A stretch of 64,000 bases of DNA, from NCBI RefSeq assembly GCF_003751085.1, contig NZ_RJJY01000001.1, forward strand, positions 2,604,001 through 2,668,000, read 5' to 3'. Shown in pieces: positions 55,733 to 64,000 of the stretch (position 1 is the first letter of the stretch; each line of letters starts with the position of its first letter). The notes below the pieces were generated by a model. The model made no database searches and was not told the DNA's origin. It worked only from the letters and a program-made list of their open reading frames with translations. The stretch comes from Micromonospora sp. Llam0 (GTDB taxonomy: Bacteria > Actinomycetota > Actinomycetes > Mycobacteriales > Micromonosporaceae). The translations under genes and the position numbers were made by a program.

Positions 55733-56485
55733 CTAAGGCGCGGCGATGGTTCGCAGCAGCCCAGCGATCTCGTCGAAGTGGTCGGCGACGAAGAAATGGC
55801 CGCCCGGCATCGAACGGACTTCGGCGGACCCGTCGGTGTGCCGCTCCCAGACGCTCGCCTCCTCGGCGGTCACCATCGGGTCCTCGGTGCCGGTGAGCAC
55901 CGTGACCGGGGCGTGCACCACCCGGCCGGGCTGGTGGCGATACGTCTCCACGGCTCGGTAGTCACCGCGTACGGCCGGAAGAATCAATCGCAGAGTCTCC
56001 GGGTCGGACAGGACACTCGCGTCGGTGCCGCTGAGCGCCCGCACCTGCGCGACGAGCCCGGCCGGTGGCAACCGATGGAACTGGTCGTCCCGGTAGCGCG
56101 ACGGCGCCCGGCGGCCCGACACCACCAGGCGTACCGGCGGCGCGATGCCGTTGTCCTGCATGAGGAGGGCGATCTCATACGCGAGGAGCGCCCCCATGCT
56201 GTGCCCGAACAGGATCAGCGGCCGGTCGATCGACGGCCGCAGCGCCTCGAAGCACTGCCGCGCGAGCTCGGTGAGGGACGTGACGAGCGGCTCCCGATAG
56301 CGGTCCTGCCGCCCCGGGTACTGGGCGGCCAGAACCTCGATGCCGGGGGCCAGCGCCCGGGCGAGCGGGTGGTAGAAGCTCGCCGAGCCGCCGGCGTGCG
56401 GCAGGCAGGCGAGCCGGACGGGCGCTCCCGGTGCCGGCCGGAAGGTGCGCCACCACGCCGGGACGACCTGCGGTGCTGCGGACAT
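55733..56485 (-). CDS. rifR: Type II thioesterase (RifR-like)
   Basis: A 250-residue alpha/beta-hydrolase: LACLPHAGGSASFYHPLARAL, nucleophile elbow LFGHSMGALLAYEIALL (Ser in GHSMG), LTGTEDPMV with the acid region and the catalytic His in MPGGHFFVADH. Such enzymes clear stalled or misloaded acyl groups from PKS carrier proteins. It is the last gene of the minus-strand AHBA set; the mobile-element remnant begins about 20 bp downstream. Confidence 0.88.
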   Translation of the reverse strand: MSAAPQVVPAWWRTFRPAPGAPVRLACLPHAGGSASFYHPLARALAPGIEVLAAQYPGRQDRYREPLVTSLTELARQCFEALRPSIDRPLILFGHSMGALLAYEIALLMQDNGIAPPVRLVVSGRRAPSRYRDDQFHRLPPAGLVAQVRALSGTDASVLSDPETLRLILPAVRGDYRAVETYRHQPGRVVHAPVTVLTGTEDPMVTAEEASVWERHTDGSAEVRSMPGGHFFVADHFDEIAGLLRTIAAP

Positions 56486-56500
56486 GAACCCTCGTCTCCT

Positions 56501-57400
56501 CTACAGCGTGCGTGCCAGTTCGACCGCGCCGGCCAGCGATGACAGTCCACCGAGGGCGGCGGCGCGTACGGGCAACGGTTCCTGGCCGGGGCGGATCAGC
56601 CCGGCGACATGGCCGTTCAGGGCCGGTATCGCACCGGGGACCCCGGCGAGGAAGCCGCCCCCGACGACCACCAGACGCGGGTGCAGCAGTTCCGCCACGC
56701 TGACGATCGCCGTGGCCAGCGCGCGGTAGGCCGCGCCGAGCGCCGTGATCGCCCAGGGGGCCGTGGCGGCCGCCCGGCACAGTTCCTCGTACGTGACGGG
56801 CAGCCCCCGCGCGCGTGCGGCCCGGTCGAGGATCGCCGGGCCGGAGGCGACCGCCTGCAGGCAGCCGCCGCGGCCGCACCGGCAGCCCTCCCCTGCGCCG
56901 ACGGCGATGTGCCCGATCTCGAAGGATCCCCGGCCGGGCCCCGGGCACAGCTCGCCGCCGAAGACGAAGCCACCCCCGACGCCGGTTCCGACGCCGAGGT
57001 ACAGCAGGTCGGTGACGCCTGCCGCGCGGGCCTCGGCGAGCGCACCGAGGTCCCCGTCGTCGGCCCAGGCGACCGGGACGGGCCCGAAGAGCGCACCGAA
57101 CACCTCCCCGGCCGGCAGCCCGATCCACGATGGACGGCTTGGCCACGCGCTGACCCGGCCGGCGGCGTCCACCGTCGCGGGCAGGGCCACCCCGGCCGCC
57201 CGCAATGGCAGGCCGACCTCGGCCACCCGCTCGGCGAGCAGTGCGAGATCCCGGCCGGCGTCGTGTCCCGGCACCCAGCGGAACGCGGATTCGTGCACGC
57301 GGCGGTGCCGGTCCTCGGCTCGCAGGGCGACCTTCGTACCACCGATGTCGACACCCAGGTCGTACACCGGCCCGGTCAGCGGGCCGGCACCGGCGGGCAC
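56501..57400 (-). CDS. rifN: ROK-family sugar kinase (RifN-like, kanosamine kinase)
   Basis: About 299 residues with ATP site DLGVDIGGTKVALR, catalytic region LYLGVGTGVGGGFV, EIGHIAVGAGEGCRCGRGGCLQ (ROK zinc motif CxCGxxGC plus the glutamate/histidine pair). In rifamycin biosynthesis the RifN homologue phosphorylates kanosamine for the aminoshikimate pathway. GTG 57400 overlaps the phosphatase stop region; GTG 57367 is an alternative just before VYDLGVD. Cytosolic enzyme of the AHBA branch. Confidence 0.85.
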   Translation of the reverse strand: MPAGAGPLTGPVYDLGVDIGGTKVALRAEDRHRRVHESAFRWVPGHDAGRDLALLAERVAEVGLPLRAAGVALPATVDAAGRVSAWPSRPSWIGLPAGEVFGALFGPVPVAWADDGDLGALAEARAAGVTDLLYLGVGTGVGGGFVFGGELCPGPGRGSFEIGHIAVGAGEGCRCGRGGCLQAVASGPAILDRAARARGLPVTYEELCRAAATAPWAITALGAAYRALATAIVSVAELLHPRLVVVGGGFLAGVPGAIPALNGHVAGLIRPGQEPLPVRAAALGGLSSLAGAVELARTL

Positions 57401-58065
57401 AGCGCCAGGAGGTCGGCGGGCTTGTGCAGGACGACGTCGGGGCGGGCGGCAAACAGCTCGTCCTCCTCGGGTTGCGCCCACACCGCCGCGACGGCACTGA
57501 CCCGGGCTCCGTGCGCGCTGAGCAGGTCGGTCGGCGCGTCGCCGACCATGACGGCTTCGCCGGCCGGTACGCCGAGCAGCTCCAGCGCCCGCAGCACGAT
57601 GTCCGGTGCGGGCTTGGGCCGGGCGACCTCGTCGGAGCCGACGACGTGGGCGAAGTACGGCAACAGGCCGAGCGTGTCGAGCAGGGACCGCGCCCGTTCG
57701 CCGCTCTTGCCGGTGGCGATGGCGAGCAGCAACCCGCGCTCACGCAGCACCGACAGCAGGTCCACGACGCCGTCGAACACGGTGACGCGGTGGGCGAGCC
57801 GGTAGCTCTCCCGGACGAAGGGCTCCTCCATGGCCAGCGGCAGGCGCATCTCCCTCATGATGTCCGGGAAGTAGCGGCCGAGGTGCCGCCGGTACTCCGC
57901 GAAGGGTGCCGGGCCGGGCCCGACGACCTCGGCGTACGCGATGGCGAACGCCTCGCTCATCACCGCGAAGCTGTCCACGACGACCCCGTCGAGGTCGAAG
58001 ATCACCGCGCGCCGCAGCGGCACGGCGACGCCGGTCCCGATGGGTTCGGTCAAGGGATTGGTCAT
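57376..58065 (-). CDS. rifM: HAD-family phosphatase (RifM-like)
   Basis: A 229-residue HAD hydrolase: DxD motif VIFDLDGVVVDSF, ATGKSGERARSLL (motif II and Lys), PKPAPDIVLRAL and MVGDAPTDLLSA (motif IV). In rifamycin clusters the RifM homologue accompanies RifK, RifL and RifN and is needed for kanosamine/AHBA supply. ATG 58065 has GGGAGGGCAC upstream and is preferred over the longer frame beginning at 58131. Overlaps the kinase gene. Confidence 0.86.
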   Translation of the reverse strand: MTNPLTEPIGTGVAVPLRRAVIFDLDGVVVDSFAVMSEAFAIAYAEVVGPGPAPFAEYRRHLGRYFPDIMREMRLPLAMEEPFVRESYRLAHRVTVFDGVVDLLSVLRERGLLLAIATGKSGERARSLLDTLGLLPYFAHVVGSDEVARPKPAPDIVLRALELLGVPAGEAVMVGDAPTDLLSAHGARVSAVAAVWAQPEEDELFAARPDVVLHKPADLLALCPPVPAR

Positions 58066-58127
58066 GAGTGCCCTCCCTGGTCCCGGCGGCGCGGTCACCT
58101 GGCGTGCGGCGCCCCGGTCGCCGGAGG

Positions 58128-59186
58128 TCATCCGGCGACCGGGTGCGCGGACTGGTAGAACCTGTCGATAAGCCCGACGGTCAATCGGGCGTCAGCGATG
58201 GCGGTGCCGCGGTTTCCCGGATCGGCCAGGCTCGTGGCCAGACCGTCCAGCTGGGTCCTGTACTCGGCGCCGACGGGATCGGCGGGTACAGGCAACAGGG
58301 TGGTGGCGCCCACCCTGGTCACGGTGAGTTCGGATTCCGGCAGGCGGTTCGGGCTGAAGCCGAAGGTGCAGCGCAGGCAGGCGACGCCCTCACTGCCCTC
58401 GATCCGCAGCATGGACACGTCCCGCTCGTCGTGGGAGGCCCAGCTCGTACGCAGCGACACCGACACGCCGTCCTGGCGTACGAGAAAGCCCCGGGCCGTG
58501 TCCTCGACGTCGCCGCACCCGTCGGCCGGATCGCCGTCCCGGCGCCAGGCCGCGTTCCAGCCGCCGGCCCGGACGAAGTCGTCGGACGTGACGCCGACGA
58601 CCTGCCGGCTCTCGGCCGGGCCGATCAGCGAGTTGAGCGTGTCGAGCAGGTGCCAGCCGAGGTCGACCAGCGCACCGCCGCCGGCCATGCTGAGCCGCGT
58701 GAACCACCCGCCGGGCCGCGGAATCCCCCGGGACCGGGTCCACGCCAGCTCGGCGTGCTGGATCCGGCCCAGGGTGGGCACCACCCGGCGCAGGGCGGTG
58801 ACGTCGGCCCGGTGCCGGGCGGCGCTGCCGGCCAGCAGGGTGGCGCCCGCCGCGCGTTCGGCGCCGGCCAGTTCGGCCGCTTCCTCGAGCGTCAGGCACA
58901 CCGGCTTCTCGAGGAAGACGGAGATGCCCCGGCGCAGCAATCGGGCGGCGGTCTCGGCGTGCAGGTGGTTGGGTACCGCCACCACGGCGAGGTCGATGTC
59001 GTACGGGTCAAGGGCATCAACGTCCGGGACCGTCCGCACGCCGGTCTCCAGCGTCGCCGCCTCGCGTGCCCGGGGATCCGGTTCGGCCGCCGCGACGACC
59101 TCGAAGGCGTCGTGCTCCCCGAGCAGCCGCAGCCAGAGCTCCCGGCCCGCCCAGCCGAGGCCGGCGACCGCCACCCGGATCGTCAT
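58128..59186 (-). CDS. rifL: Gfo/Idh/MocA oxidoreductase (RifL-like)
   Basis: A 352-residue NAD(P)-dependent oxidoreductase: Rossmann motif VAVAGLGWAGRELWL, AVVAVPNHLHAE, catalytic EKPVCLTLEEA and GGGALVDLGWHLLDTLNSLIG with the active-site Asp/His pair. In rifamycin biosynthesis RifL oxidises a UDP-sugar so that RifK can aminate it towards kanosamine. It overlaps the AHBA synthase stop (ATGA), so the two are coupled. Confidence 0.88.
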   Translation of the reverse strand: MTIRVAVAGLGWAGRELWLRLLGEHDAFEVVAAAEPDPRAREAATLETGVRTVPDVDALDPYDIDLAVVAVPNHLHAETAARLLRRGISVFLEKPVCLTLEEAAELAGAERAAGATLLAGSAARHRADVTALRRVVPTLGRIQHAELAWTRSRGIPRPGGWFTRLSMAGGGALVDLGWHLLDTLNSLIGPAESRQVVGVTSDDFVRAGGWNAAWRRDGDPADGCGDVEDTARGFLVRQDGVSVSLRTSWASHDERDVSMLRIEGSEGVACLRCTFGFSPNRLPESELTVTRVGATTLLPVPADPVGAEYRTQLDGLATSLADPGNRGTAIADARLTVGLIDRFYQSAHPVAG

Positions 59187-60346
59187 GCGGCGGTCACCGC
59201 ACCGGCGATGATCTCGACGGTGGCGTGCAGGGCCTCCGGCTCGGCCAGCAGGGTCCGGTGGTGCAGCCAGATGCCGTCGGTGCTGATCGCCTCGGTGTGC
59301 GGGCAGCGCTCGGCGATCTGCTCGACGGTCTCGGCCGGCCGCGCGCCGTCCCAGAACGCGTCGGTGCGGTAGATCGCCCGGAAGGTGGCGAAGGCCGGCA
59401 GCCCGGCCGCGACGAGGCGGTCGACCAGATCGTTGCGCGCCTGCTCGCCGAGGCCCGGTACCCGGAACATCGCCATGTAGTGGGTCTTGCGCTCGGCGCG
59501 CGGGTCACCGCTCTGCGGCACCACACCGGGGATCCCGGCGAGCAGCCCGGACAGCAGCGCCCAGCGCTCGTCGCGGACCGCGTTCTGGGCGTCGAGCCGG
59601 CGCAGCTGTGCGCGCAGCACGGCCGCCGCGAACTCGCCGAGCCGCAGGTTCGACCCGCTGACCTTGTGCATGTAGTGCCGGTCGGTGCGGGGCCGTCCGC
59701 AACTGTGGCGCAGGAACGCGTTCTCGAACATCTCCTCGTCGGGCAGCAGGAGGGCACCGCCCTCGCCGGCCGTCATGAGCTTGCCGTTCTGGAAGCTGAA
59801 GGCCGCGATCGTGCCGAACTCGCCGATGCGCTTGCCCTGCCAGCGGGCGCCCTGCGCGTGCGCGGCGTCCTGCAGCAGCGCCACGCCGTTGTCGGCGGCC
59901 AGCTTGGCGAGCGCGTCCATGTCGGCCACCAGCCCGGCCATGTGGACCGGCATGATGACCCGGGTCCGCGGCGTCACGGCGGCCGCGGTGGCGGCGACGT
60001 CGATGTTGTACGTCTCGAGGTCCACATCGACCGGTACGGCGACCGCGCCCAGCCGCTGCGCCGCCTGCGACGACGAGATGAAGGTGAACGCCGGGACGAT
60101 GACCTCGCTGCCCGGCCCGGCGCCGAGGCACTGCAGGGCCAGTTCGAGGGCGTGGGTGCCGTTGGTGACCGCCAGGGCGTGCGGGGCGCCGTGGAACTCG
60201 GCGAACTCCCGCTCGAACGACTCCACCTCGGTGCCGCCCATCCGCCACCACTGACCCTGTTCCAGGGCCCGGATCAGCGCGGTGCGCTCCTCGTCGTCGT
60301 ACTGCGGCCATTGCGGGAAGACGGGTGCTTTGCCGATGGCGTCCAT
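59183..60346 (-). CDS. rifK: 3-amino-5-hydroxybenzoate (AHBA) synthase
   Basis: A 387-residue PLP enzyme, the length of RifK (388). Diagnostic blocks: PVFPQWPQYDDEERTALI, LEQGQWWRMGGTEVESFEREF, LAVTNGTHALELALQ, and the PLP-binding lysine in FSFQNGKLMTAGEGGAL. It aromatises aminodehydroshikimate to AHBA, and with RifL makes the amino sugar precursor. The ATG at 60346 follows GGAG. This enzyme is the hallmark of ansamycin and mitomycin clusters. An 86-bp gap separates it from the aminoDAHP synthase gene upstream, so it could have its own promoter. Confidence 0.95.
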   Translation of the reverse strand: MDAIGKAPVFPQWPQYDDEERTALIRALEQGQWWRMGGTEVESFEREFAEFHGAPHALAVTNGTHALELALQCLGAGPGSEVIVPAFTFISSSQAAQRLGAVAVPVDVDLETYNIDVAATAAAVTPRTRVIMPVHMAGLVADMDALAKLAADNGVALLQDAAHAQGARWQGKRIGEFGTIAAFSFQNGKLMTAGEGGALLLPDEEMFENAFLRHSCGRPRTDRHYMHKVSGSNLRLGEFAAAVLRAQLRRLDAQNAVRDERWALLSGLLAGIPGVVPQSGDPRAERKTHYMAMFRVPGLGEQARNDLVDRLVAAGLPAFATFRAIYRTDAFWDGARPAETVEQIAERCPHTEAISTDGIWLHHRTLLAEPEALHATVEIIAGAVTAA

Positions 60347-60432
60347 GTCTCTCCGAAGCTCGCCGGGACTGAGGGGGGACTCGCTCAGGTTATGAGCGGC
60401 GGCCGGGGGCGTCGTATACCCCGACCTGCTAG

Positions 60433-61611
60433 TCATGGCCGGAGCAGGCGGGCGGCGTGCCGGGCGACTTCGAGCGCCTGGGACGGGTTGAGGCGGGGGT
60501 CGCAAGCCGTGCGGTAACGCCGCGGGATGTCGTGCTCCGCGAGGCCGTCCGTGCCGCCGACGCACTCGGTGACGTCGTCGCCGGTGAGTTCGAGATGCAG
60601 GCCGCCGGGGTGGGTGCCGAGATCCCGGTGCACCTCGAAGAAGCCGTCCAGTTCGTCGGCGATCCGGCCCAGGCTGCGGGTCTTGAAGCCGCTCGGGAGC
60701 AGATGGGTGTTGCCGTGCATGGGGTCGCACTGCCACACCACGGTATGGCCGGCGGCGGTGACCTTCTCCACGATGGGCGGCAGCACGTCGCGGACGCGGT
60801 CGTGGCCCATCCGGCTGATCAGGGTGAGGCGGCCGGGCTCGCGTTGCGGGTCGAGCCGCTGGGCGTACTCGACGGCTTCCTCGGGGATGGTGGTGGGGCC
60901 GATCTTGAGGCCGATCGGGTTGGCGAGCAGCGCGGCGAGGGCGATGTGCGCGCCGTCGAGCGCCCGGGTCCGCTCGCCGATCCACAGGAAGTGGGCGATG
61001 CCGCTGAGCACGCTGGATCCGTACGCCGTGAGCCCGGCCGCCTCGTAGTCCAGCAGCAGCGCCTCGTGGCTGACGTACGTCCCGGCGTGCGCGGCCCGGA
61101 TGACGTCCATGGTCCGCGCCGCGTGGATCCGGGCGCGCCGCATCCGCCCCGGATCCGGGGTGCGCGCCGCCGCGGCGGCGGTCCGGCCGTTGATGATGTC
61201 GCCCCGGTACACGGGCAGGCCGTCCGCGTCAACGTACGCGGAACGCGGCTTGGCGTACTGGCCGGCGGCCCGGGCAAGGCGTACGACCGGCCGGTCGCCG
61301 GCGGTGGCGAGAAGGGCGGCCATGCGGTGCAGGAGGGCCACGTTTCCCCGTACGTGCGTGGCGGTGTTGTCGGTGAAGGTCTCCGCGCAGTCGCCGCCCT
61401 GCAGCAGGAAGCTCTGGCCCCGGGCGACGGCCGCGAGTCGCTGCCGCAGCCGGGCCATCTCCCCAGGCCGCACGATGGCCGGCAGGGTACGCAGGGAGGC
61501 GGTCACGGCGGCGGCGCGTTTGCGGTCGGGCCACTCCGGCTGCTGGGCCGCGGGCAGGGTCAGCGCGGCGCGTACAGGGGCACTGTGATCCCGGCCGATC
61601 CGGCGGCTCAC
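60433..61611 (-). CDS. rifH: AminoDAHP synthase (class II DAHP synthase type)
   Basis: A 392-residue plant-type (class II) DAHP synthase: LQGGDCAETFTDN, AGQYAKPRSAYVDADGLPVYRGD, GERTRALDGAHI, NPIGLKIGPTTIPEEAVE, LISRMGHDRVRDVLPP and VVWQCDPMHGNTHLLPSGFKTR. The metal ligands (Cys of GGDCAE, His of MHGNT) are present. In the aminoshikimate pathway the RifH homologue makes the C7-amino equivalent of DAHP. GTG 61611 overlaps the aminoDHQ synthase stop. Confidence 0.9.
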   Translation of the reverse strand: MSRRIGRDHSAPVRAALTLPAAQQPEWPDRKRAAAVTASLRTLPAIVRPGEMARLRQRLAAVARGQSFLLQGGDCAETFTDNTATHVRGNVALLHRMAALLATAGDRPVVRLARAAGQYAKPRSAYVDADGLPVYRGDIINGRTAAAAARTPDPGRMRRARIHAARTMDVIRAAHAGTYVSHEALLLDYEAAGLTAYGSSVLSGIAHFLWIGERTRALDGAHIALAALLANPIGLKIGPTTIPEEAVEYAQRLDPQREPGRLTLISRMGHDRVRDVLPPIVEKVTAAGHTVVWQCDPMHGNTHLLPSGFKTRSLGRIADELDGFFEVHRDLGTHPGGLHLELTGDDVTECVGGTDGLAEHDIPRRYRTACDPRLNPSQALEVARHAARLLRP

Positions 61612-62669
61612 CGGGTCCCCGCGGGTTCGGCGGTGTCCGCGACCAGGGCGTCCAGCGGTTGCCGCGGCATCTCGCCGAGCACCTGCCGGACGGCTTCGGC
61701 ATCGACCCCGGCGACCAGGGCGGGACCGCCGTCGCCGTCGAGGACGAAGCTCAGCCCGCCGGCCGACTTCTTGTCGTGGCGCATGATGCTGATCAGCTCC
61801 TCGGCGGCGACGCCCTCCGGCAGGGCCGCGGGCAGGTCGTAGCGGCGTACCACCGCCTCGTGCTCGGCGGCCCGCTCCGCCCCGATCCGGCCCAGCGCGT
61901 GGGCGAGCCGGCCGGCGAAGACGGTACCCACCGCGACCGCTTCGCCGTGGTACAGCCGGAAATCGGTCGCGATCTCCAGCGCGTGCCCGAGCGTGTGCCC
62001 GTAGTTGAGGATGTGCCGCAGCCCGGTGTCCCGCTCGTCCCGGGAGACGACGTCCGCCTTCAGCGCGACGCTGGCGGCGATCTGCTGCTCGGTGGTCAGG
62101 CCGCTCAGATCGCCGGCCCCGATGAAGTGGCACCGGGCGATCTCGCCGAGCCCGTTGCGCCGTTGCCGGTGCGGCAGCGTGCTCAGGTATTCGGTATCGC
62201 ACAGGACCGCAGCCGGCTGCCAGTACGCCCCGACGAGGTTCTTGCCGGCCGGCAGGTTGACCGCGGTCTTGCCGCCGACGCTGGCGTCGACCTGGGCGAG
62301 CAGCGTGGTCGGGACGTGGATGACCGCGACGCCGCGGTGGTAGAGGGCGGCGGCGAGCCCGGTCACGTCGGTCGTGGTGCCGCCGCCGCACGCGACGACC
62401 ACGTCCGCGCGGCCCAGCCCGAAGGCGGCGAACCGCGCGCAGAAATCCTCCACGGTGGCGAGCGTCTTGGCGTGTTCCCCGTCGTGGGCCGGGACCACCG
62501 TCGAGGGGACCCCGGGATCCGGCACCCACGGCCGGGGGCGGGCCGAGACCACCACGGCCCGGCGGGCGCCGAGCCGTTCGACGATCCCCGGCAGCAGTTG
62601 GCGCACGCCGACGCCGATGACCACTTCGTACGGACGATCGCCGGCGCGCACCTCGACGGTCGTGGGCAT
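61608..62669 (-). CDS. rifG: AminoDHQ synthase (dehydroquinate synthase family)
   Basis: A 353-residue DHQS-family protein: DVVVACGGGTTTDVTGLAAALYHRGV (NAD site), VPTTLLAQVDASVGGKTAVNLPAGKNLVG, and the metal site HILNYGHTLGHALE plus LYHGEAVAVGTVFAG. One unusual point: the family's NGLAE(I/V)K segment reads NGLGEIARCHFIG, with Ala in place of the usual Lys. The same kind of change is known to me as a feature of aminoDHQ-type paralogues, but I cannot check it here. ATG 62669 follows GGAAGG. It cyclises aminoDAHP to aminoDHQ. Confidence 0.9.
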   Translation of the reverse strand: MPTTVEVRAGDRPYEVVIGVGVRQLLPGIVERLGARRAVVVSARPRPWVPDPGVPSTVVPAHDGEHAKTLATVEDFCARFAAFGLGRADVVVACGGGTTTDVTGLAAALYHRGVAVIHVPTTLLAQVDASVGGKTAVNLPAGKNLVGAYWQPAAVLCDTEYLSTLPHRQRRNGLGEIARCHFIGAGDLSGLTTEQQIAASVALKADVVSRDERDTGLRHILNYGHTLGHALEIATDFRLYHGEAVAVGTVFAGRLAHALGRIGAERAAEHEAVVRRYDLPAALPEGVAAEELISIMRHDKKSAGGLSFVLDGDGGPALVAGVDAEAVRQVLGEMPRQPLDALVADTAEPAGTR

Positions 62670-62694
62670 CTCGATCCTTCCGGTCGGCGGAGGT

Positions 62695-64000
62695 TCAGTG
62701 CGAGGTGCCGAGGGCCCGGCGTACCAGGTCGGCGACGTCCATCTCGTCGATGAGGTCGTCCTCGGCCGGCGGGGAGTCCGGTTCGTCGGCCGGGGTGCCC
62801 GAGGCCAGGGCGATGAGCGTGTCGAGCACACCGGCCTGAGCGAACCGGTCGAGCGGCACCACGGCGAGCACGCGCCGCAGGGTGGCCTCGTCCGCCTCGG
62901 GCGGGGCGGGTTCGCTGAGCAGTTCGTCGCGCAGGTGCCCGACCAGCGCGGCCGGGGTCGGGTAGTCGAAGATCAATGTCGACGGCAGCCGCAGCCCGGT
63001 CGCAGTGTTGAGGCTGTTGCGCAGGTTGACGGCGGCCAGCGAGTCGAATCCGGCGTCCTGGAAAGGCTGCTCGGCGGCCACCGCGTCGCCGCTGCTGTGC
63101 CCGAGCACCGCGGCGGCATGCCCACGCACCAGCCGCAGCAGAATCCGGTCCCGCTCGCCCTCGGGTGCGGCGTGCAGCGAATCCACCAGCGTGCCGTCGG
63201 GTCCCCCGGCCGGCGCGGCGGACTCCTGGGCGGTCAGTGCGACCCGGGCCTCGGGCAGGGAGTCGAACAGCCGGGTCGGCCGCACCGAGGTGAACGCCGG
63301 GATGAACGCCGACCAGTCGACACCGGCCACCGTTACCGTGGTCTCGTCGGCGCCGGTGGCCCGGGCCAGTGATTCCATGGCGAGCGTGATGGTCAGCGGC
63401 AGCACACCCCGGCGGCGCAGCTGGGCGACCGCCGTCTCGTCGGCACCGATGCCGATCTGCTCCAGCACGCCCCACGCGACCGAGGTGGCGCGCAGGCCCC
63501 GCGCACGGCGGGCTTCCACGAGCGCGTCGAGGGTGGCGTTGGCGGCCGCGGACAGGCCCTGGCCGCCGCCACCCCAGACCCCGGCGATCGAGGTGAACGC
63601 GACGAACGCGTCGAGCGGGACGCCGGCCAGCGCTTCGTCCAGCCACACGGCCGGATCCACCTTGGCCGCGAACATCCGGGCCACCTCGGCCTCGCTCGTA
63701 TCGGCGACGGCGCCGTTCCACCACTGGTCGGCCGCGTGCACCACGGCGGTGAGCGGCAGATCCGCCGAGACCGACACCAGCCGCAGGATCTCGTCCCGGT
63801 CGCCACCGTCGCAGACCTCGACCGGGACGCCGGTCCCGGCCAGGTCGGCGCGCAACTGCTCGGCGGCGTCGAGCGGGTCGCCGCCGCCGGTGGTGGTGGT
63901 GACGACTAGCCGCTGCGCACCGGCGTCGGCGAGCCAGCGGCAGGCGTACCGGCCCAGGCCGTCGTCGCCGCCGGTGACCAGCACGGTTCCGCGCGGCTGC
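62695..64000 (-). CDS. Modular type I PKS, C-terminal end (KR, ACP, docking), 5' part outside window
   Basis: The frame enters from the right edge. KR: nucleotide site VLVTGGDDGLGRY (the usual GGTGxLG reads GGDDGLG), LTAVVHAADQWW, FVAFTSIAGVWGGGGQGLSAAANATLDAL. The catalytic Tyr expected in GQGxYAAAN is replaced (GQGLSAAAN), so ketoreduction is probably lost. ACP: LVRGHAAAVLGHSS, phosphopantetheine serine in FQDAGFDSLAAVNLRNSLN. The tail DEATLRRVLAVVPLDRFAQAGVLDTLI ... DLIDEMDVADLVRRAL is a C-terminal docking domain, so another PKS protein follows elsewhere. It ends 25 bp before the aminoDHQ synthase gene. Confidence 0.92.
   Translation of the reverse strand, partial: QPRGTVLVTGGDDGLGRYACRWLADAGAQRLVVTTTTGGGDPLDAAEQLRADLAGTGVPVEVCDGGDRDEILRLVSVSADLPLTAVVHAADQWWNGAVADTSEAEVARMFAAKVDPAVWLDEALAGVPLDAFVAFTSIAGVWGGGGQGLSAAANATLDALVEARRARGLRATSVAWGVLEQIGIGADETAVAQLRRRGVLPLTITLAMESLARATGADETTVTVAGVDWSAFIPAFTSVRPTRLFDSLPEARVALTAQESAAPAGGPDGTLVDSLHAAPEGERDRILLRLVRGHAAAVLGHSSGDAVAAEQPFQDAGFDSLAAVNLRNSLNTATGLRLPSTLIFDYPTPAALVGHLRDELLSEPAPPEADEATLRRVLAVVPLDRFAQAGVLDTLIALASGTPADEPDSPPAEDDLIDEMDVADLVRRALGTSH

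Noticed and set aside
55733..64000. Assignment as the rifamycin cluster itself
   Set aside because: No amide synthase between PKS and rifG, no rifI or rifJ in the window, and a different PKS terminus.

Overview
The window is high-GC actinomycete DNA. GTG starts, four-base ATGA/GTGA gene overlaps and an ansamycin starter-unit gene set all fit a Micromonosporaceae-like or related filamentous actinomycete; the genus cannot be fixed from sequence alone.

Left part (1-17.4 kb): a compact, apparently undescribed RiPP-type locus. A 48-residue candidate precursor peptide (8.6 kb, minus strand) is followed by an E1-like/ThiF-type cyclodehydratase partner, an S15-type (CocE/NonD) serine hydrolase and two tandem YcaO proteins. 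On the same strand, downstream of a cobalamin riboswitch, come FecCD/BtuC-type permease, ATPase and binding-protein genes (the last runs off the window). On the other side lie a divergent MFS exporter, a pair of half-size ABC exporters, a second complete FecBCD-type importer with a lipoprotein receptor, and a divergent Fur-family regulator. Heterocycle-forming enzymes, exporters, two chelate importers and a Fur regulator together suggest a RiPP metallophore or corrinoid/cobalt-related system. This is inference.

Middle part (17.4-38.5 kb): copper handling (YcnI, CopZ, a decayed CopA, a DUF5134 membrane protein) is followed by a cobalamin-economy block. Two divergent loci, each behind its own cobalamin riboswitch, encode a pair of exported proteins: an alpha6-alpha6-barrel protein resembling the N-terminal half of intrinsic factor/transcobalamin, and a DUF4430 protein resembling the C-terminal half. 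The right-hand pair has cell-surface anchors and is fused operonically to a complete ECF transporter (T, double ATPase, S component). Then come alaS, def and tsaD copies outside their usual contexts; alaS and def share a TTGC-N9-TTGCA-type operator like the actinobacterial Nur box. A cobalamin-riboswitch-controlled metE follows. In total there are four cobalamin riboswitches in about 36 kb.

Mobile part (38.6-55.7 kb): a graveyard of insertion sequences (IS3, IS110, IS1380 x2, IS256, IS701, another transposase family), a group II intron sitting inside an IS1380 transposase, a frameshifted tyrosine recombinase beside a tRNA/tmRNA-3'-end-like sequence, and fragments of ADP-ribose-related and DUF5984 genes.

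Right end (55.7-64 kb): a minus-strand 3-amino-5-hydroxybenzoate (AHBA) subcluster in the order PKS, aminoDHQ synthase, aminoDAHP synthase, AHBA synthase, oxidoreductase, phosphatase, kinase, type II thioesterase. The PKS end carries a ketoreductase without its catalytic tyrosine. This is the edge of an ansamycin-type cluster; the amide synthase, dehydratase and shikimate-type dehydrogenase expected for such a pathway are not in the window.
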